Shown piece after piece: positions 22,231-33,054 of a DNA stretch of 64,000 bases; the stretch's first letter is position 1; every line of letters begins with the position of its first letter. Under the pieces are notes generated by a model. That model saw nothing but the letters and a program-made list of their open reading frames with translations. It searched no databases and was not told the origin of the DNA. The DNA lies in the NCBI RefSeq assembly GCF_964656455.1, contig NC_135717.1:496001-560000 (forward strand), written 5' to 3'. Made by a program: the position numbers and the translations under genes. Source of the DNA: Halichoerus grypus. Taxonomy: Eukaryota > Chordata > Mammalia > Carnivora > Phocidae.

Positions 22231-24308
22231 TGCTCAAGACCAGGATACGGACTTGGGCTTTTCCCCTGAGTGACCTGAGAGCCACGGCGACTGTGAATGG
22301 AGAGGTCACAGGATGGAGAAGGGTTGACAGCTAAGAATGGGTGCAGGGAGACCAGCTGGGGGGCCCCTGTGGTCATCTGAGCAAAGGCTGGTGGTGGCTC
22401 ATGTCAGGGGTGTGGCCACGGTCAGGGGCGTCTGTTTGAAAGGTAGAGAGGAACTGAGGAGAGGTGGAGTAAAGGTAACAGAACATCTGCATCCAGAATT
22501 CAGAGGTTCCCATCTAGAGGCATGAATCTTGGCATCATCAGCTTATGACATGTTGAAAGGAATGAGCGTTGGATAGAAATAGGACATCCAAGGATGAGCC
22601 CCAAACTCCTCAGCATCCAGGGGTCAGAGGGATGAGGGAGGACCTGAGAAGAAGCTGAGGCGGAGCCAGAGAGCCAGGGGAAGGGTGTTGAGGAGGAGCA
22701 TGATCCAGATGAGGCTGCCACCAACCACTGGCTTCTGTGAGCCAGAGGTGCAGGGTGAATAAAGCAGATAGAAGCCCGTGTTGAGAGTGAGCGCGTCCCG
22801 ATAGGGATCTTTGAATTCCAGAATTTGGGACAGCGGGCCAGAGCAGGGACGGCCACCGCCGTCTGTCTGGTTCCTTCTAGGAATCCCTGCGTCTGTCATG
22901 CGTGCGAAACCACACCCGGGCCGGGGAGCCGCTGATGCCAGCCGCAGGGCGCAAGCACAGGTGGCAGAGACCAGCATTCCCTTCTTGGATGCCACCCCCC
23001 GGCCCCCAGCCCCAGAAGGAGCCAGAGGTAGGCAGCATGGAACGAGCACCAGGAGAAGTGAAACTGTGTCCCCCGAGGCCCTGCTCCTGGTAATTTTCCT
23101 TCCCCGGCTTCTCCGCCAGCCCTGCCTTCTGATCTCACGTTGGCCCCATCATCTAGATGCACAAAGCTTGGGCTTGGGTTTCTGACCCCGTCTTACTTAC
23201 TCCTCTCCCAGGAGTCAGGTTCTGTTTACAGCTGAAGGTACGGGTTCACGGAGAAGAAAGGACTCTTCCCTCTGGCAACGAAGCAAAACAGGTGTTTGCT
23301 GCCCTCATCTGCTTCCCTGCTCTCAAGACCACGAGCAGACCACCTGCCTCCTCTTTCCACTCTAGCCAGGCTGCTGGTGCAGCTTCTGCCTCAGTTTCCC
23401 TGGCTGTGAAACCATACTGACCAGCAGCAGTGGGAAGATAGGAGATCTCAGGGACAGGCTGTTTGCTGCCCAGGCAGAGAAGCAGACCCCAGCTGCGCTC
23501 TCCTGCCCGCCTGTCCTTGTCCCTCCCTCACGTGCTCCTCCTGTTCCTCCTTGGATGGAGGCCTTACAGGCCATGCCTCCAGCATGAGAGGACCAGCACT
23601 CCCAGGGGCAAGGTCCTGGTACCGGGATGTCCACCATCTCAAGTGAGAAACCCAGGCAGTGGGCTCTGGGTGCAGAGCACAGGGACGTTGGCCCCCACAT
23701 GAGCCAAGCCCCTGAAAGCCCTTGTCCTCACGCACGTGACACGTGACAGTCGTGAGTGTCCCTTGGCCTGGTCTGCAGGAGTGCAAGGTGGTGCCTTGGG
23801 CCCACAGAGCACTGCAGTTTCGGAGGTGTGTGACCCACCTGCCTGCAAGCCCACGATGGCGGTCCTGGGCCCCCTGCCTGTCCCAGACGCCAGTGGGCTT
23901 TGGCCTCAGACCGTCTCTGTTCTGGGGCATAGCGGTAGGGCAGCATTTCCCACCAGCATCCCTGTGTGACGGACGTCACTTACTGATCGCTTCCAGAGGG
24001 CCAGGCGCTGCAAACACATTGCCTCCATGCTCCCAGAGGCCCTGCAGGCAGACATATCAATCCTGTCTATAGTGGAGGCCGAGGATGGGTCTGTGCCACA
24101 CAGCTCCAGTTGGCTGACTGAGGCTGGGTGTGAGGCCAGAGCTGCTGGCCCCCCAACCCACACTCCTCCCACCTACCCCTCGGGGAAAAAAAACCACTTA
24201 CAATCTGCCATCCTTAATACCTGTCATTATTTTATTCCACATCCATGGGTTAAGACATTGCAAAGTGGAATCTCTTTGCTGTTTATTTAAGTGACGTGAA
24301 GTTATGTT
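22230..24308. other. Intergenic, no gene recognised
   Basis: At 22,270-22,800 the purine-rich sequence (ggagaccagctggggggc, then ggacatccaaggatgag) resembles old LINE-2-era repeats. Several open frames of 100-160 codons overlap on both strands at 22.5-24.2 kb. They are GC-driven, have no domain and no consistent splice structure, and I do not call them genes. Confidence 0.4.
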
Positions 24309-24323
24309 GAAAAATTATTTTTA

Positions 24324-24521
24324 GGGGCGCCTGGGCGGCTCAGTTGTTAAGCGTCTGCCTTCGGCTCAGGTCGTGGTCCCAGGGTCCTGGGATCGAGCCC
24401 CGCATCGGGCTCCCTGCTCGGCGGGAAGCGTGCTTCTCTCTCTCCCACTCCCCCTGCTTGTGTTTCCTCTCTCACTGTGTCTCTCTGTCAAATAAATAAA
24501 TAAAATCTTAAAAAAAAAAAA
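24324..24521 (+). repeat. Can-SINE, sense, young copy
   Basis: This is a near-consensus full-length copy. A perfect 15-base target duplication GAAAAATTATTTTTA lies at 24,309-24,323 and 24,522-24,536. It is one of the youngest insertions in the window. Confidence 0.97.
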
Positions 24522-24783
24522 GAAAAATTATTTTTAGTTCCAAAACATGGGAAAGTAGCAGAGAACGTTTGCTTATGTTGCTTCTCTGCCTTGACTGATA
24601 TCTGGTGTTTCTCTTCATTAACTCTTTGGAATTTATGTAGTTGTAAATAAATAAATTATAGTTGTATTTATTCATATATATACAAACATATTGAACCCAC
24701 CTTATTTATCTCTATGATACATACAGATATCTACATGATATATAAATGTACTGTTTGTAATCATAACCTATATTTACTAACTT

Positions 24784-24968
24784 TTTAAAAAGATTTATTT
24801 GACAGAGAGCAAGTGAGAGAGCACAAGCAGGGGGAGTGGCAGAGGCAGAGGGAGAAGCCAGCTCCCCGCTGAGCAGGGAGCCCGACGTGGGGCTCGATCC
24901 CAGGACCCTGGGATCATGACCTGAGCCGAAGGCAGATGCTTCACTGACTGAGCCAGCCAGGTGCCTGT
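24784..24968 (-). repeat. Can-SINE, antisense
   Basis: It runs from aaaaagatttatttgacaga through cgacgtggggctcgatccc to gagccagccaggtgcc. The A/T end lacks part of the AAATAAATAAA block. Confidence 0.93.
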
Positions 24969-25059
24969 GTATTTAGTAACATTTTAATAAATGCTTTACG
25001 TATATTATAAAAGAATAATTCTTTATAGAACATTTATTATAAAGATAATTTTGGTCTAT

Positions 25060-25330
25060 CTATAACTGGTGACATGTTGTCTCTGCACTGAGAGGCCCTA
25101 TTTCTGGGTAGAAGACACGCCCACAGGTGGTGTTCACAATAGTGAGACCCAGGAAGGGCTTGAACACCCATCAGTACAAGAATGGTTGGGTCAGATTTGC
25201 TCTGTTCTTATTGTGGAGTATGATACATCCAGCATAAGGAATGAACTAGAGCCCTTGGTACCAAGGGGCTCTATCTCAAAGCCTAATGTGGGGAGCGGGG
25301 CCACGCTGAGCAGAGCGGCCGTGCACCGGT
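25060..25330 (+). repeat. Old L1-like fragment, sense
   Basis: The stretch 'aacacccatcagtacaagaa', 'ttgtggagtatgatacatcc' and 'ataaggaatgaact' follows the order of the L1 3' ORF2 end. It is strongly diverged. Confidence 0.5.
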
Positions 25331-25790
25331 GGTCCGCGCGCACCTGACATCCAGTGGCGGGGCGTGCATCCTTGTGGGAACCTGCTTGTGTGCGGGAGGT
25401 GGAGCTACTGCGAATCTGTCCAGGAGCCTCCCTGTTGAGGGAAGACGTTGAGGGCTGAGAAGGGGACCAGGGAGCTTTAGGTTTATGTATCATCTATCAA
25501 TCATCTATCCTTCTTTTTACCTATTTAACTACCATCTATCTGTGTAATGCTCCCCCCTCTCCTGTCCAGGGTGGAAGGGGGAGGTAATTCAGCCCTCCTC
25601 TGTGGCTCACTGTCATTGTTGATCCCTCCTTATTTTCCCCATTTATTCTCCGTATCATTCCCTACTCCACTGCCGTCCCCTTCCCCACAGGCACCCATTT
25701 TATGGTTGGCGTCTCTCTTTCTTGCTGTAAGTGTCCTTATTACACACCAGCCCTCTTTGGGTGTGTTTTCACTCACCTAAATGGTGTTAT
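25330..25790. other. Intergenic, nothing recognised
   Basis: I see no gene. A short (ATCT)n-like run is at about 25,490-25,530. Confidence 0.4.
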
Positions 25791-25794
25791 GCTG

Positions 25795-26090
25795 TGTAAG
25801 TCTGTGTTCTCCAGAGAAACAGAACCAGTGGAAGAACGTATGCAGGGGAGGTGCATACACATGGAAGAGATATATATATATATGAAATTGGCTCACAGGA
25901 TTATGGAGGCTGAAACATCCTGCAGTGGAGACCCAGGAGGGCCGATGGTGTAAGCTCCAGTCTGAGTCTGAGTCCAAAGGCAGGAGAAGACCTGGACTGG
26001 CCACGGGGAGCCCAGATATAGGTTCAAAGATTATTCTGGTTGTGTCTGTGAGGGTGTTTCCGGGTGAGATAAACATTTGATTCAGTAGCT
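25795..26090 (+). repeat. Interspersed repeat of unnamed family
   Basis: The sequence 'tgttctccagagaaacagaa' with the following (TA)n run, 'aaattggctcacaggattat' and 'ggagacccaggaggg' is a common high-copy mammalian repeat that I recognise by pattern. I cannot place it safely in an LTR or DNA-transposon class. Confidence 0.6.
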
Positions 26091-26544
26091 GGAGTCAGGC
26101 AGATGGCACTCCCCGGTGTGGGTGGGGCTCGCCCAATTCACTGTGGGCCTGGAGAGAACACATGGTGGAGGAGAAAGGGATTCTCTCTGCCAGTTGACGC
26201 ATACAAGTAACCAGCATGCCATCTGCCCAGTTGGCCTGGGACAATCCAGCTTGTTGCCTGGGACCCCGCCTGCCAGGGTGTCCAGGTTTGCAGGACCAGT
26301 GGAGTGTCCCTGTTTGCCCACCGCAGAGTGTGGGGATGGGCACCTCGGAAGGAAGGCCCTGCTCAAGTTCCCTTCCCGTGGGCCTGGGGGCGGGTTGTCG
26401 GGGTCTTGGGCACGAGCATCCCGGTGCCCTCCACCTGCCCACCAGCACTTGGCGTTATCCACTCTCTGCTGCTGACTAGACAGAGGTGCAGTGGTAAGGA
26501 GTTCTCTGATCACAAATGAGCTCAAGCATCTCTTTTTAACTTTT
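26090..26544. other. Intergenic, nothing recognised
   Basis: Overlapping open frames of 71-147 codons on both strands lack domain features and are probably chance in GC-rich sequence. Confidence 0.4.
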
Positions 26545-26655
26545 AAAGAATTTTAAGATTTTTAAAATTTTTAAGTCATCTCTACGCCCAGCGTGGGGCT
26601 CAGACTCACAACCCCGACATGAAGAGTTGCACACTCGTGCACCACTTGGCACCCC
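26545..26655 (-). repeat. Short Can-SINE variant, antisense
   Basis: It reads tttttaagtcatctctacgc, ccagcgtggggctcagact, aaccccgacatgaagagttg and ttggcacccc. This is the short, older subtype. Confidence 0.85.
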
Positions 26656-26888
26656 ATCAAGCATCTCTTCTATTCTTGTCGTGCATGTAGGGTTCTTACC
26701 AGTGGATTGCCTGTTCACGCCCTTTGCCCACTTCTCTACTGTGTTCCTGTCTTCCTCTCGATGATCTCCAGGAGCTCCTCGTACCCTCTAAGCAGTAGCT
26801 CCTTGTCTGTTTTAAACATGGCACATGTCTTCTGACCAGTCAGTGGCTGCTGGCTTGTCATGGTGTCTTTTATGGAACATTTTTCTTT

Positions 26889-27076
26889 TTTTTTTAAAGA
26901 TTATATTTATTTATTTTAGAGAGAGAGAGAGAGACAACATGAGGGAGAGAATCTCAAGCAGACCCCACACTGAGTGTGGAGCCCAATGTAAGGCTCAATC
27001 TCATGACCCTGAGATCATGACCTGAGCTGAAACCAAGAGTTGGATGCTTAACTGATTGCACCACCCAGGCGCCCCA
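26889..27076 (-). repeat. Can-SINE, antisense
   Basis: It runs from ttttttttaaagattatatt through a (GA)n run, gaatctcaagcagacccc and catgaccctgagatcatgac, to caccacccaggcgcccc. Confidence 0.93.
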
Positions 27077-27597
27077 GACACCTTTCATTTTGACATAATC
27101 AGGTCCATCCATGTACTTCTGAGGTTTTGTTTAAGAAATCCTTCTGCGCTGCTGGGAAACAAGCTCTCCTTATCATCTCCTTTAGACACTGTAGAGTTCC
27201 TTTTCATTTAGCTTTCCAGTCATCTAGCAGTCAGTTTTATTTCTTTAAAAATGAAACTTCAAAAAGAGAATATGACAAAATATTAATAGTTAATTCGGGA
27301 TAGTGGAATCAAGATGCATGTTGCAGTACTTTTTTGTAGTTTAACATTTAGAAACTTTTAAAATTTCTAAAACTTTGAGTTCATTGTGCAAAATACAGTA
27401 ACATCAAATAGGACAAGAAGAGCAATCTACGATGCCCCTACTTCGATAGAATCACTGGCATCATTTTTCTGTGCTGTGTGTGAACACACGGAATCCCACA
27501 GCATATACGGTTTTCAGTTAAAGACTTGTCATTTCCTGAGTGCATTTCATGTTCCAGCCTCTACATTTATGTGACACTGTAAGGTGCTGTTTCTTTC
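27077..27597. other. Intergenic, nothing recognised
   Basis: T-rich sequence at 27,080-27,240 (ttgtttaagaaatccttctgc) resembles an antisense L1, but the match is weak. I see no gene. Confidence 0.4.
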
Positions 27598-27784
27598 CCT
27601 TTTTTTTTTTTTTTAAGATTTTTGTTTATTTATTTGAGAGAAGCAGAGCAGGGCTGGGGAGGAGCAGAGGGGGAGGGAGAGAGACAAGCAGACTCCCCAG
27701 TGAGTGGATCCCATGACCCTGAGATCACGACCTGAGCTGAAACCAAGAGTCTACGTCCAAACCAACTGAGCCACCCAGGCGCCC
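27598..27784 (-). repeat. Can-SINE, antisense
   Basis: It runs from a long T-run and taagatttttgtttatttat to gagccacccaggcgccc. The tRNA-related middle is partly deleted ('ccagtgagtggatcccatgacc'). Confidence 0.93.
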
Positions 27785-28885
27785 GTTTCCTTTTCCAGAA
27801 CTAGCTTTGTTCTTGGACGTGTCTCTTCCATAATTTAAGTCTACGACGTCATGTTCCCTTGTGACTTCACATTGACTGTCACTTGAAGAATCTTTTCCTT
27901 TTCTTTCCATCTAGAAGCCAGTGCCCACACATACTCTGCTTCCTTGAACAGTGAATGAAGGCCTCAAAGTCTCTAACTCCCACCTCAGGGCGCTGGCATG
28001 TGCTGTGCTCTCTGCCCAGGACGTTGCTGGTTCGCTCGCTCCGGGTCTCCTCTCACCACCGCAGCAGCCTTCCCTGCCTGCCACATTTACATCTGCAGGC
28101 CTCCCACACCCTAGCCCTGCCTCTGCGCGTCTTCCTCCAAGCTGCTTACCGCAGTCCCAGACCACTCTGAGGGGCTCGCGCAGGTGCTGTTACTGCATAG
28201 CCCTGCCCGGGAGTGTGGGGACAGAGAACGTGACTGTTCCATCCGTGCAACCCCAGTAAGGAGGGTAATGCACCCAGGGAGCTGTCCAGGAGCGCGCTGG
28301 GTTTGAAACGAAGGGGTCACGGACGGGCCAGGTGAGTGGGGAAGGCCCTGTGGAGTAGCTGACCCACAGCCGGGGGGGGGCAAAGTGGGGGAGATGGGCA
28401 AGCAGGGCCCGGTCGTCCGCTAACGGAGCCCACTGAGAAGTCTCCTGCGGGGTGGCCTCGGTGCTCTCAGAGTACTTGCTAATGTGCTGAAGGGGCTCGC
28501 ACCGCGATGGTGGCAGAGGGACTCACGCAAACCAATTCACTGGGACAGACGAGTTCCAGCCAGTGAGTCCAGATGAAGCGAGCACAAACTAGGTGCAGCC
28601 AGTAAGGGTGGTGTGGGTCCCAGGACGGACTCCAGGTGGGGAACCCGTCCCTCGCTCAGGTGCTCACTGGAGTTAGCGCCGCTGGGCCCGTCCCTGGTTT
28701 CGGCCTCTCTCCCCGGGGGGCAGGGACAAGACCCAGAGGACTGCGGGTTTCCTCCCGGCACTGTGTGCGCGCACGGGGGCAGCTTTATCCCTGCTCTCAA
28801 CTGCTTCTCACTCCTCTGAGCATCCCGTCTTGCTTGTTAAATCCTAAATAAGTCCCTCCCTGTTTTTGTTGTTTTTGCCAGGAAT
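27785..28885. other. Intergenic, upstream of the SUN1 island
   Basis: I recognise no exon or repeat. GC content rises toward the promoter island. Open frames of 60-102 codons on both strands lack domains. Confidence 0.45.
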
Positions 28886-28889
28886 AGTT

Positions 28890-29960
28890 TTGCCCCCCCG
28901 GGACCAAACATTTACCTGTGCGGCCACCTGGCCGGCCGCTACCGCACGCGCGCGCGTCCCCCCACAGGACAGCGCACTTCTCCCGGCTCCTTCCCCGCTC
29001 CCTCGGCCCAGCAGCCCCCCACCCCCACAACTCGCTCCCGGCGAACGCGCCACCGCTGCCCCAGAGACGCGGCCGTTGCGTGCGCTTGCGAGCGGAGAGG
29101 CGAGGACTCGCTGGGGCCCTCCCGCCCGCCGGAGCCTCAGTCTCCCCTCCTGTAAGGGGGGGCGGCAGTGGCTCCCGCCCCGCCCTACAGCGACCACCGC
29201 CCCCAGCGGCCCTGCAGGGCCTGGGGCGCGGGACCCGCGGGGCGGGGGCAGCGGTACGGGGACGGTGGCCTGAAGCCACCCCCCCGCGGCCCCTCCCCCC
29301 GCGGCCGCTCTCCCGCCTCCGCCGTACGGCCCCCGCAGCGTACGGCCCCCTCGCCGTACGGCCCGGCGCGTCGCCTCGCAGCCCCGCCCACTTCTCCGCC
29401 TCGGGACTCGGCCTCAGCTCGCGATTGGCCGGGCTCCTAGACAGGCCGCCTTCTCCTTGGCCGAGGGGGCTTCAGGTGGCGCGCTCCAGATTGGTGGAAG
29501 TCCGCGTTGCTCCCGCCCCGCCCCCAGGCGCGGCCCCTGATTGGCTGGCGTCCGCAAGAGCTCCTCTCCGGATCCGGTCTGGGTGGCGCGGACCAGGCCT
29601 GGGACGGCAGCGGCGGCGCCGTCTGTGGTGGCTGTGGCGCGAGGCAGGTGAGCTCCTGGGCGGGGGTGGGGGGGCCCGGAGCGAGGTCGGCTGGGGAGAC
29701 AGGACTGCGGCTAGGGCGTCCCTCACGGCGGGCGGTAGCTGCGGGCCGGGGGCGGAGGGTACGGGCCGAGCCGCGGGCCCCGCCTGGGCCGCCAACGGCC
29801 GCCGCCCCCTCCTCGGCCCTGCGCGTCCCCGCACCTGGCCCGAGTCTGCAGCAGGTCTGTCTCGGGGCGTCCCCTCCGCCCGACGTCAGCGGCGTGCCGG
29901 GGTGCCGGCGGGACTGTGGGGACGCGTGCGCACCCGGGGACCTCTGTCGTCGCTGCCCGC
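28890..29960 (+). promoter_or_regulatory. SUN1: SUN1 CpG-island promoter
   Basis: The region is strongly CpG-rich and sits at the 5' end of SUN1. Three inverted CCAAT boxes (ATTGG) occur at 29,424-29,428, 29,490-29,494 and 29,540-29,544, with a GC box (cccgccccgccccc) at about 29,513-29,526 and further GC boxes upstream. I see no TATA box. The arrangement fits an NF-Y/Sp1-driven housekeeping promoter with a start a few tens of bases downstream of the last CCAAT box. Three copies of GTACGGCCC at exact 16-base spacing lie farther upstream. The placement as the SUN1 promoter is inferred from the downstream coding exons and the good splice donor at 29,648. Confidence 0.8.
29560..29647 (+). other. 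SUN1: SUN1 exon 1 (5' untranslated), start approximate
   Basis: The 3' end is set by a good donor: GAGGCAG followed by GTGAGC at 29,648. The 5' end is a guess from the CCAAT boxes at 29,424-29,544. The exon is GC-rich and contains no ATG between 29,560 and 29,647. If joined directly to exon 2, it supplies the A at position -3 of a tiny upstream ORF. No transcript evidence is available, so alternative first exons are possible. Confidence 0.6.
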
Positions 29961-29964
29961 CCCC

Positions 29965-31605
29965 ACCCGGGCGCCCCCGACCCCAGCGCCCCGGATCCCC
30001 TACACCCGGGCTCCCCGCCTCCCCAGCTCACCCACACCCAGGAGCCCCCGCCTCCCCCACTCACCCAGCACCTGGGTGCCCCCGCCCCCAACCTCTGGGA
30101 GCCCCCGCCTTCCCCACTCACCCACACGCGGGAGCCCCGGACCCCCGCCCCCCAACACCTGGGCTCCCCGCCTTCTCTACTCACCCACACCCAGGAGCCC
30201 CGGACCCCCGCCCCCCCAGCCCCCGGGAGCCCCCGCTTTCCCCACTCACCCACACCCGGGAGCCCCGGACCCCCGCCCCCCAACACCTGGGCTCCCCGCC
30301 TTCCCCACTCACCCACACCCAGGAACCCCGGACCCCCGCCCCCCCAACCCCCGGGAGCCCCCGCCTCCCCCACTCACCCAGCACCTGGGTGCCCCCGCCC
30401 CCAACCTCTGGGAGCCCCCGCCTTCCCCACTCACCCACACGCGGGAGCCCCGGACCCCCGCCCCCCCAACCCCCGGGAGCCCCCGCCTTCCCCACTCACC
30501 CACACCCGGGAGCCCCGGACCCCCGCCCCCCAACACCTGGGCTCCCCGCCTTCCCCACTCACCCACACCCAGGAACCCCGGACCCCCGCCCCCCCAACCC
30601 CCGGGAGCCCCCGCCTCCCCCACTCACCCAGCACCTGGGTGCCCCCGCCCCCAACCTCTGGGAGCCCCCGCCTTCCCCACTCACCCACACGCGGGAGCCC
30701 CGGACCCCCGCCCCCCCAACCCCCGGGAGCCCCCGCCTCCCCCACTCACCCAGCACCTGGGTGCCCCCGCCCCCAACCTCTGGGAGCCCCCGCCTTCCCC
30801 ACTCACCCACACGCGGGAGCCCCGGACCCCCGCCCCCCCAACCCCCGGGAGCCCCCGCCTTCCCCACTCACCCACACCCGGGAGCCCCGGACCCCCGCCC
30901 CCCAACACCTGGGCTCCCCGCCTTCTCTACTCACTCACACCCAGGAGCCCCGGACCCCCGCCCCCCCAACCCCTGGGCTCCCCGCCTTCTCTACTCACCC
31001 ACACCCAGGAGCCCCGGACCCCCGCCCCCCCAGCCCCCGGGAGCCCCCGCCTTCCCCACTCACCCACACCCGGGAGCCCCGGACCCCCGCCCCCTCAACA
31101 CCTGGGCGCCCCCGCCTTCCCCACTCACCCACACCCAGGAACCCCGGACCCCCGCCCCCTCAACCCCTGGGCGCCCCCGCCTTCCCCACTCAGCCACACT
31201 CGGGCGCCCCCGGCCCCCAACGCCTGGGCGCCCCGCCTTCTCCACTCACCCACACGCGGGCGCCCCCGCCTTCCCCACTCACCCACACGCGGGAGCCCCG
31301 GACCCCCGCCACCCCCAACACCCGGGAGCCCCCGTCTTCCCCACTCACCCACACCTGGGAGCTCCGGACCCCCGACCCCTAACACCTGGGTGCCCCCGCC
31401 ACCCCCACTCACCCACACCTGGGAGCCCCGGACCCCCGCCATCCCCAATACCTGGGCGCCCCAGCCTCCCCCACACCTGGGCGCCCCGACCCCTGCCATC
31501 CCCAACACCCAGGAGCCCCCGCCTTCCACATTCATGCAACACCCGGGAGCCCCCCCTACCCCCAACACCCGGGCGCCTCCGTTCCCCGCTCCCCTGACCC
31601 CCACC
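29965..31605 (+). repeat. C-rich minisatellite at the start of SUN1 intron 1
   Basis: About 25 units of roughly 61 bases are built from gagccccggacccccgcccc, a variable 'ccaacacctgggctccc' or 'ccaacccccgggagccc' segment, and ccgccttccccactcaccca. Unit subtypes recur together: the block with 'cccagcacctgggtgccccc' appears near 30,060, 30,370, 30,610 and 30,733, so there is a higher-order pattern of about 122 and 242 bases. The unit length is not a multiple of three and the C-rich sequence almost lacks stops, so all three forward frames stay open (920, 696 and 488 codons). These are not genes. The opposite strand is G-rich. Confidence 0.95.
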
Positions 31606-32802
31606 AGGGTCCCGGGCTCGTACTCGGGGTGCTCGGCCTCCCTGGAGTCCCGGGTGGGGGTGGGGCGCCCGCCCCCTTGACCTGTTGTGCAGCCCTCCTA
31701 CAGGATCAAAGAGTTTCTGCACCTTGTGCACCTGTGCGGGCCGGGCGGGGCCTAGTGTTTGTGGGGCCCTCACCCTCAGCCGGCACGTGTGAGCCAGTGT
31801 AGAGTGCACGCTACCCACCTGGTAGCACAGCGCTCAGGAACAGTGGGGAGGGGGCCCGGGGACTTGTTCGTGCGCCCCACGAGCACTCTAGTATGCCGGC
31901 CTGGCATTCCAGGTGGTGCTCTGTTGTCTTCAGAGCTTCCAGCGAGCTGCCCAAGTGAGTGCTGCTCTCGGTCTCAACCCCGTGTGTACAGACTCCCAGG
32001 GTCTGCAGTGCTCGGAAACTTGGGTTTGGGTTTATTTTCTTCCATTTCGTGGGACACTGTAGTTCTTCTAAGTCTGGAAGCTCATGATGGTTAGTTCTGG
32101 GGGATTTTCTCTCACTGTTTTCTTTGACACTTGTTTTAGTTCTCTGTTTTCTGTGTGTTTGGGAAATACTATTATTTGGGCATTGGACCTTTTGGACCCT
32201 ATTTCTACCTTTTAAAAATAAAATCTTTATCTCTCCCGTTTTCAATTTTTGTCTTTTTGTTTCACTTTGCAGGAGATTTCCCCAGTCTTTTTTTCTCCTT
32301 TATTTAGCATTTTATTTTAGCCATCGTATTTTAACCTTCCCAGAGGTTTTTTGGTGTTTTTTTCCTCTAAAATTCAGCAGTATGTTTCTTATTTCATAGA
32401 TGCAGTTAGTGTCTCATTCTCTTCTTCCGTGACCTCACTTTTTGCTTGTTTCGGTCTGTCTTTTCTGAAATGTTGGGTAATCTTGGTTGAGCATATATAT
32501 CTGAGAGTGGGACTGTGCCCTGTCCATGGGAAGTTCTGTGCACCTGCTCTGGTGCTTTCACTGTTGGCTGATATGAGTGGGGCTTCCTGGAGGAACCCTC
32601 AGCAGTATTAACTTTAGGTCCTTTTATTGGGCTTTTTATATTTTCAAGGGCTTTCCACTCTCCTGCCTTGTTTGCAAAGTTGGGTAGAAGAGTGTGGCTG
32701 TGACCCTCAAAAATTAGTAAGGAAGTGCTCACTCATCTCCCTTTTCAGGAGGACATCCTGGAGCTTCAGGATTCCTCTTCTGCTGTAGAGACCCCTCGTT
32801 TT

Positions 32803-32997
32803 TTGTTTTTGTTTTAAGATTTCATTTATTCATTTGAGAGAGAGAAACAGAGCACAAGCAGGGGGAGTGGCAGAGGGAGAGGAGAAGCAGGCTCCCCACT
32901 GAGTGGGGAGCCCAACATGGGGCTCTATCCCAGGACCTGGAGATCATGACCTGAGCTGAAGGCAGACGTTTAACCGACTGAGCCACCCAGGTGCCCC
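32803..32997 (-). repeat. Can-SINE, antisense, in intron 1
   Basis: It runs from ttttaagatttcatttattc to gccacccaggtgcccc. Target duplication GAGACCCCT lies at 32,788-32,796 and 32,998-33,006. Confidence 0.94.
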
Positions 32998-33054
32998 GAG
33001 ACCCCTTGGTTTTTTCCTCCAGTCTTTTTTGAGGGAAGGCAGGAAGGCTAACTA

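Noticed and set aside
22500..24290. Cluster of overlapping 80-160-codon frames on both strands
   Set aside because: GC-driven open frames with no domain, no agreement between frames and no splice signals forming a gene model.
29916..31382. CRISPR-like array of repeats and spacers
   Set aside because: The units are degenerate, continuous and C-rich without conserved-repeat/unique-spacer alternation, in a mammalian intron. It is a minisatellite.
28918..31680. A 920-codon open frame (with overlapping 696- and 488-codon frames) rich in proline
   Set aside because: It starts in the SUN1 CpG island and runs through a C-rich 61-base minisatellite. All three forward frames are open because the repeat lacks stops and its length is not a multiple of three. 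It crosses the SUN1 exon 1 donor.
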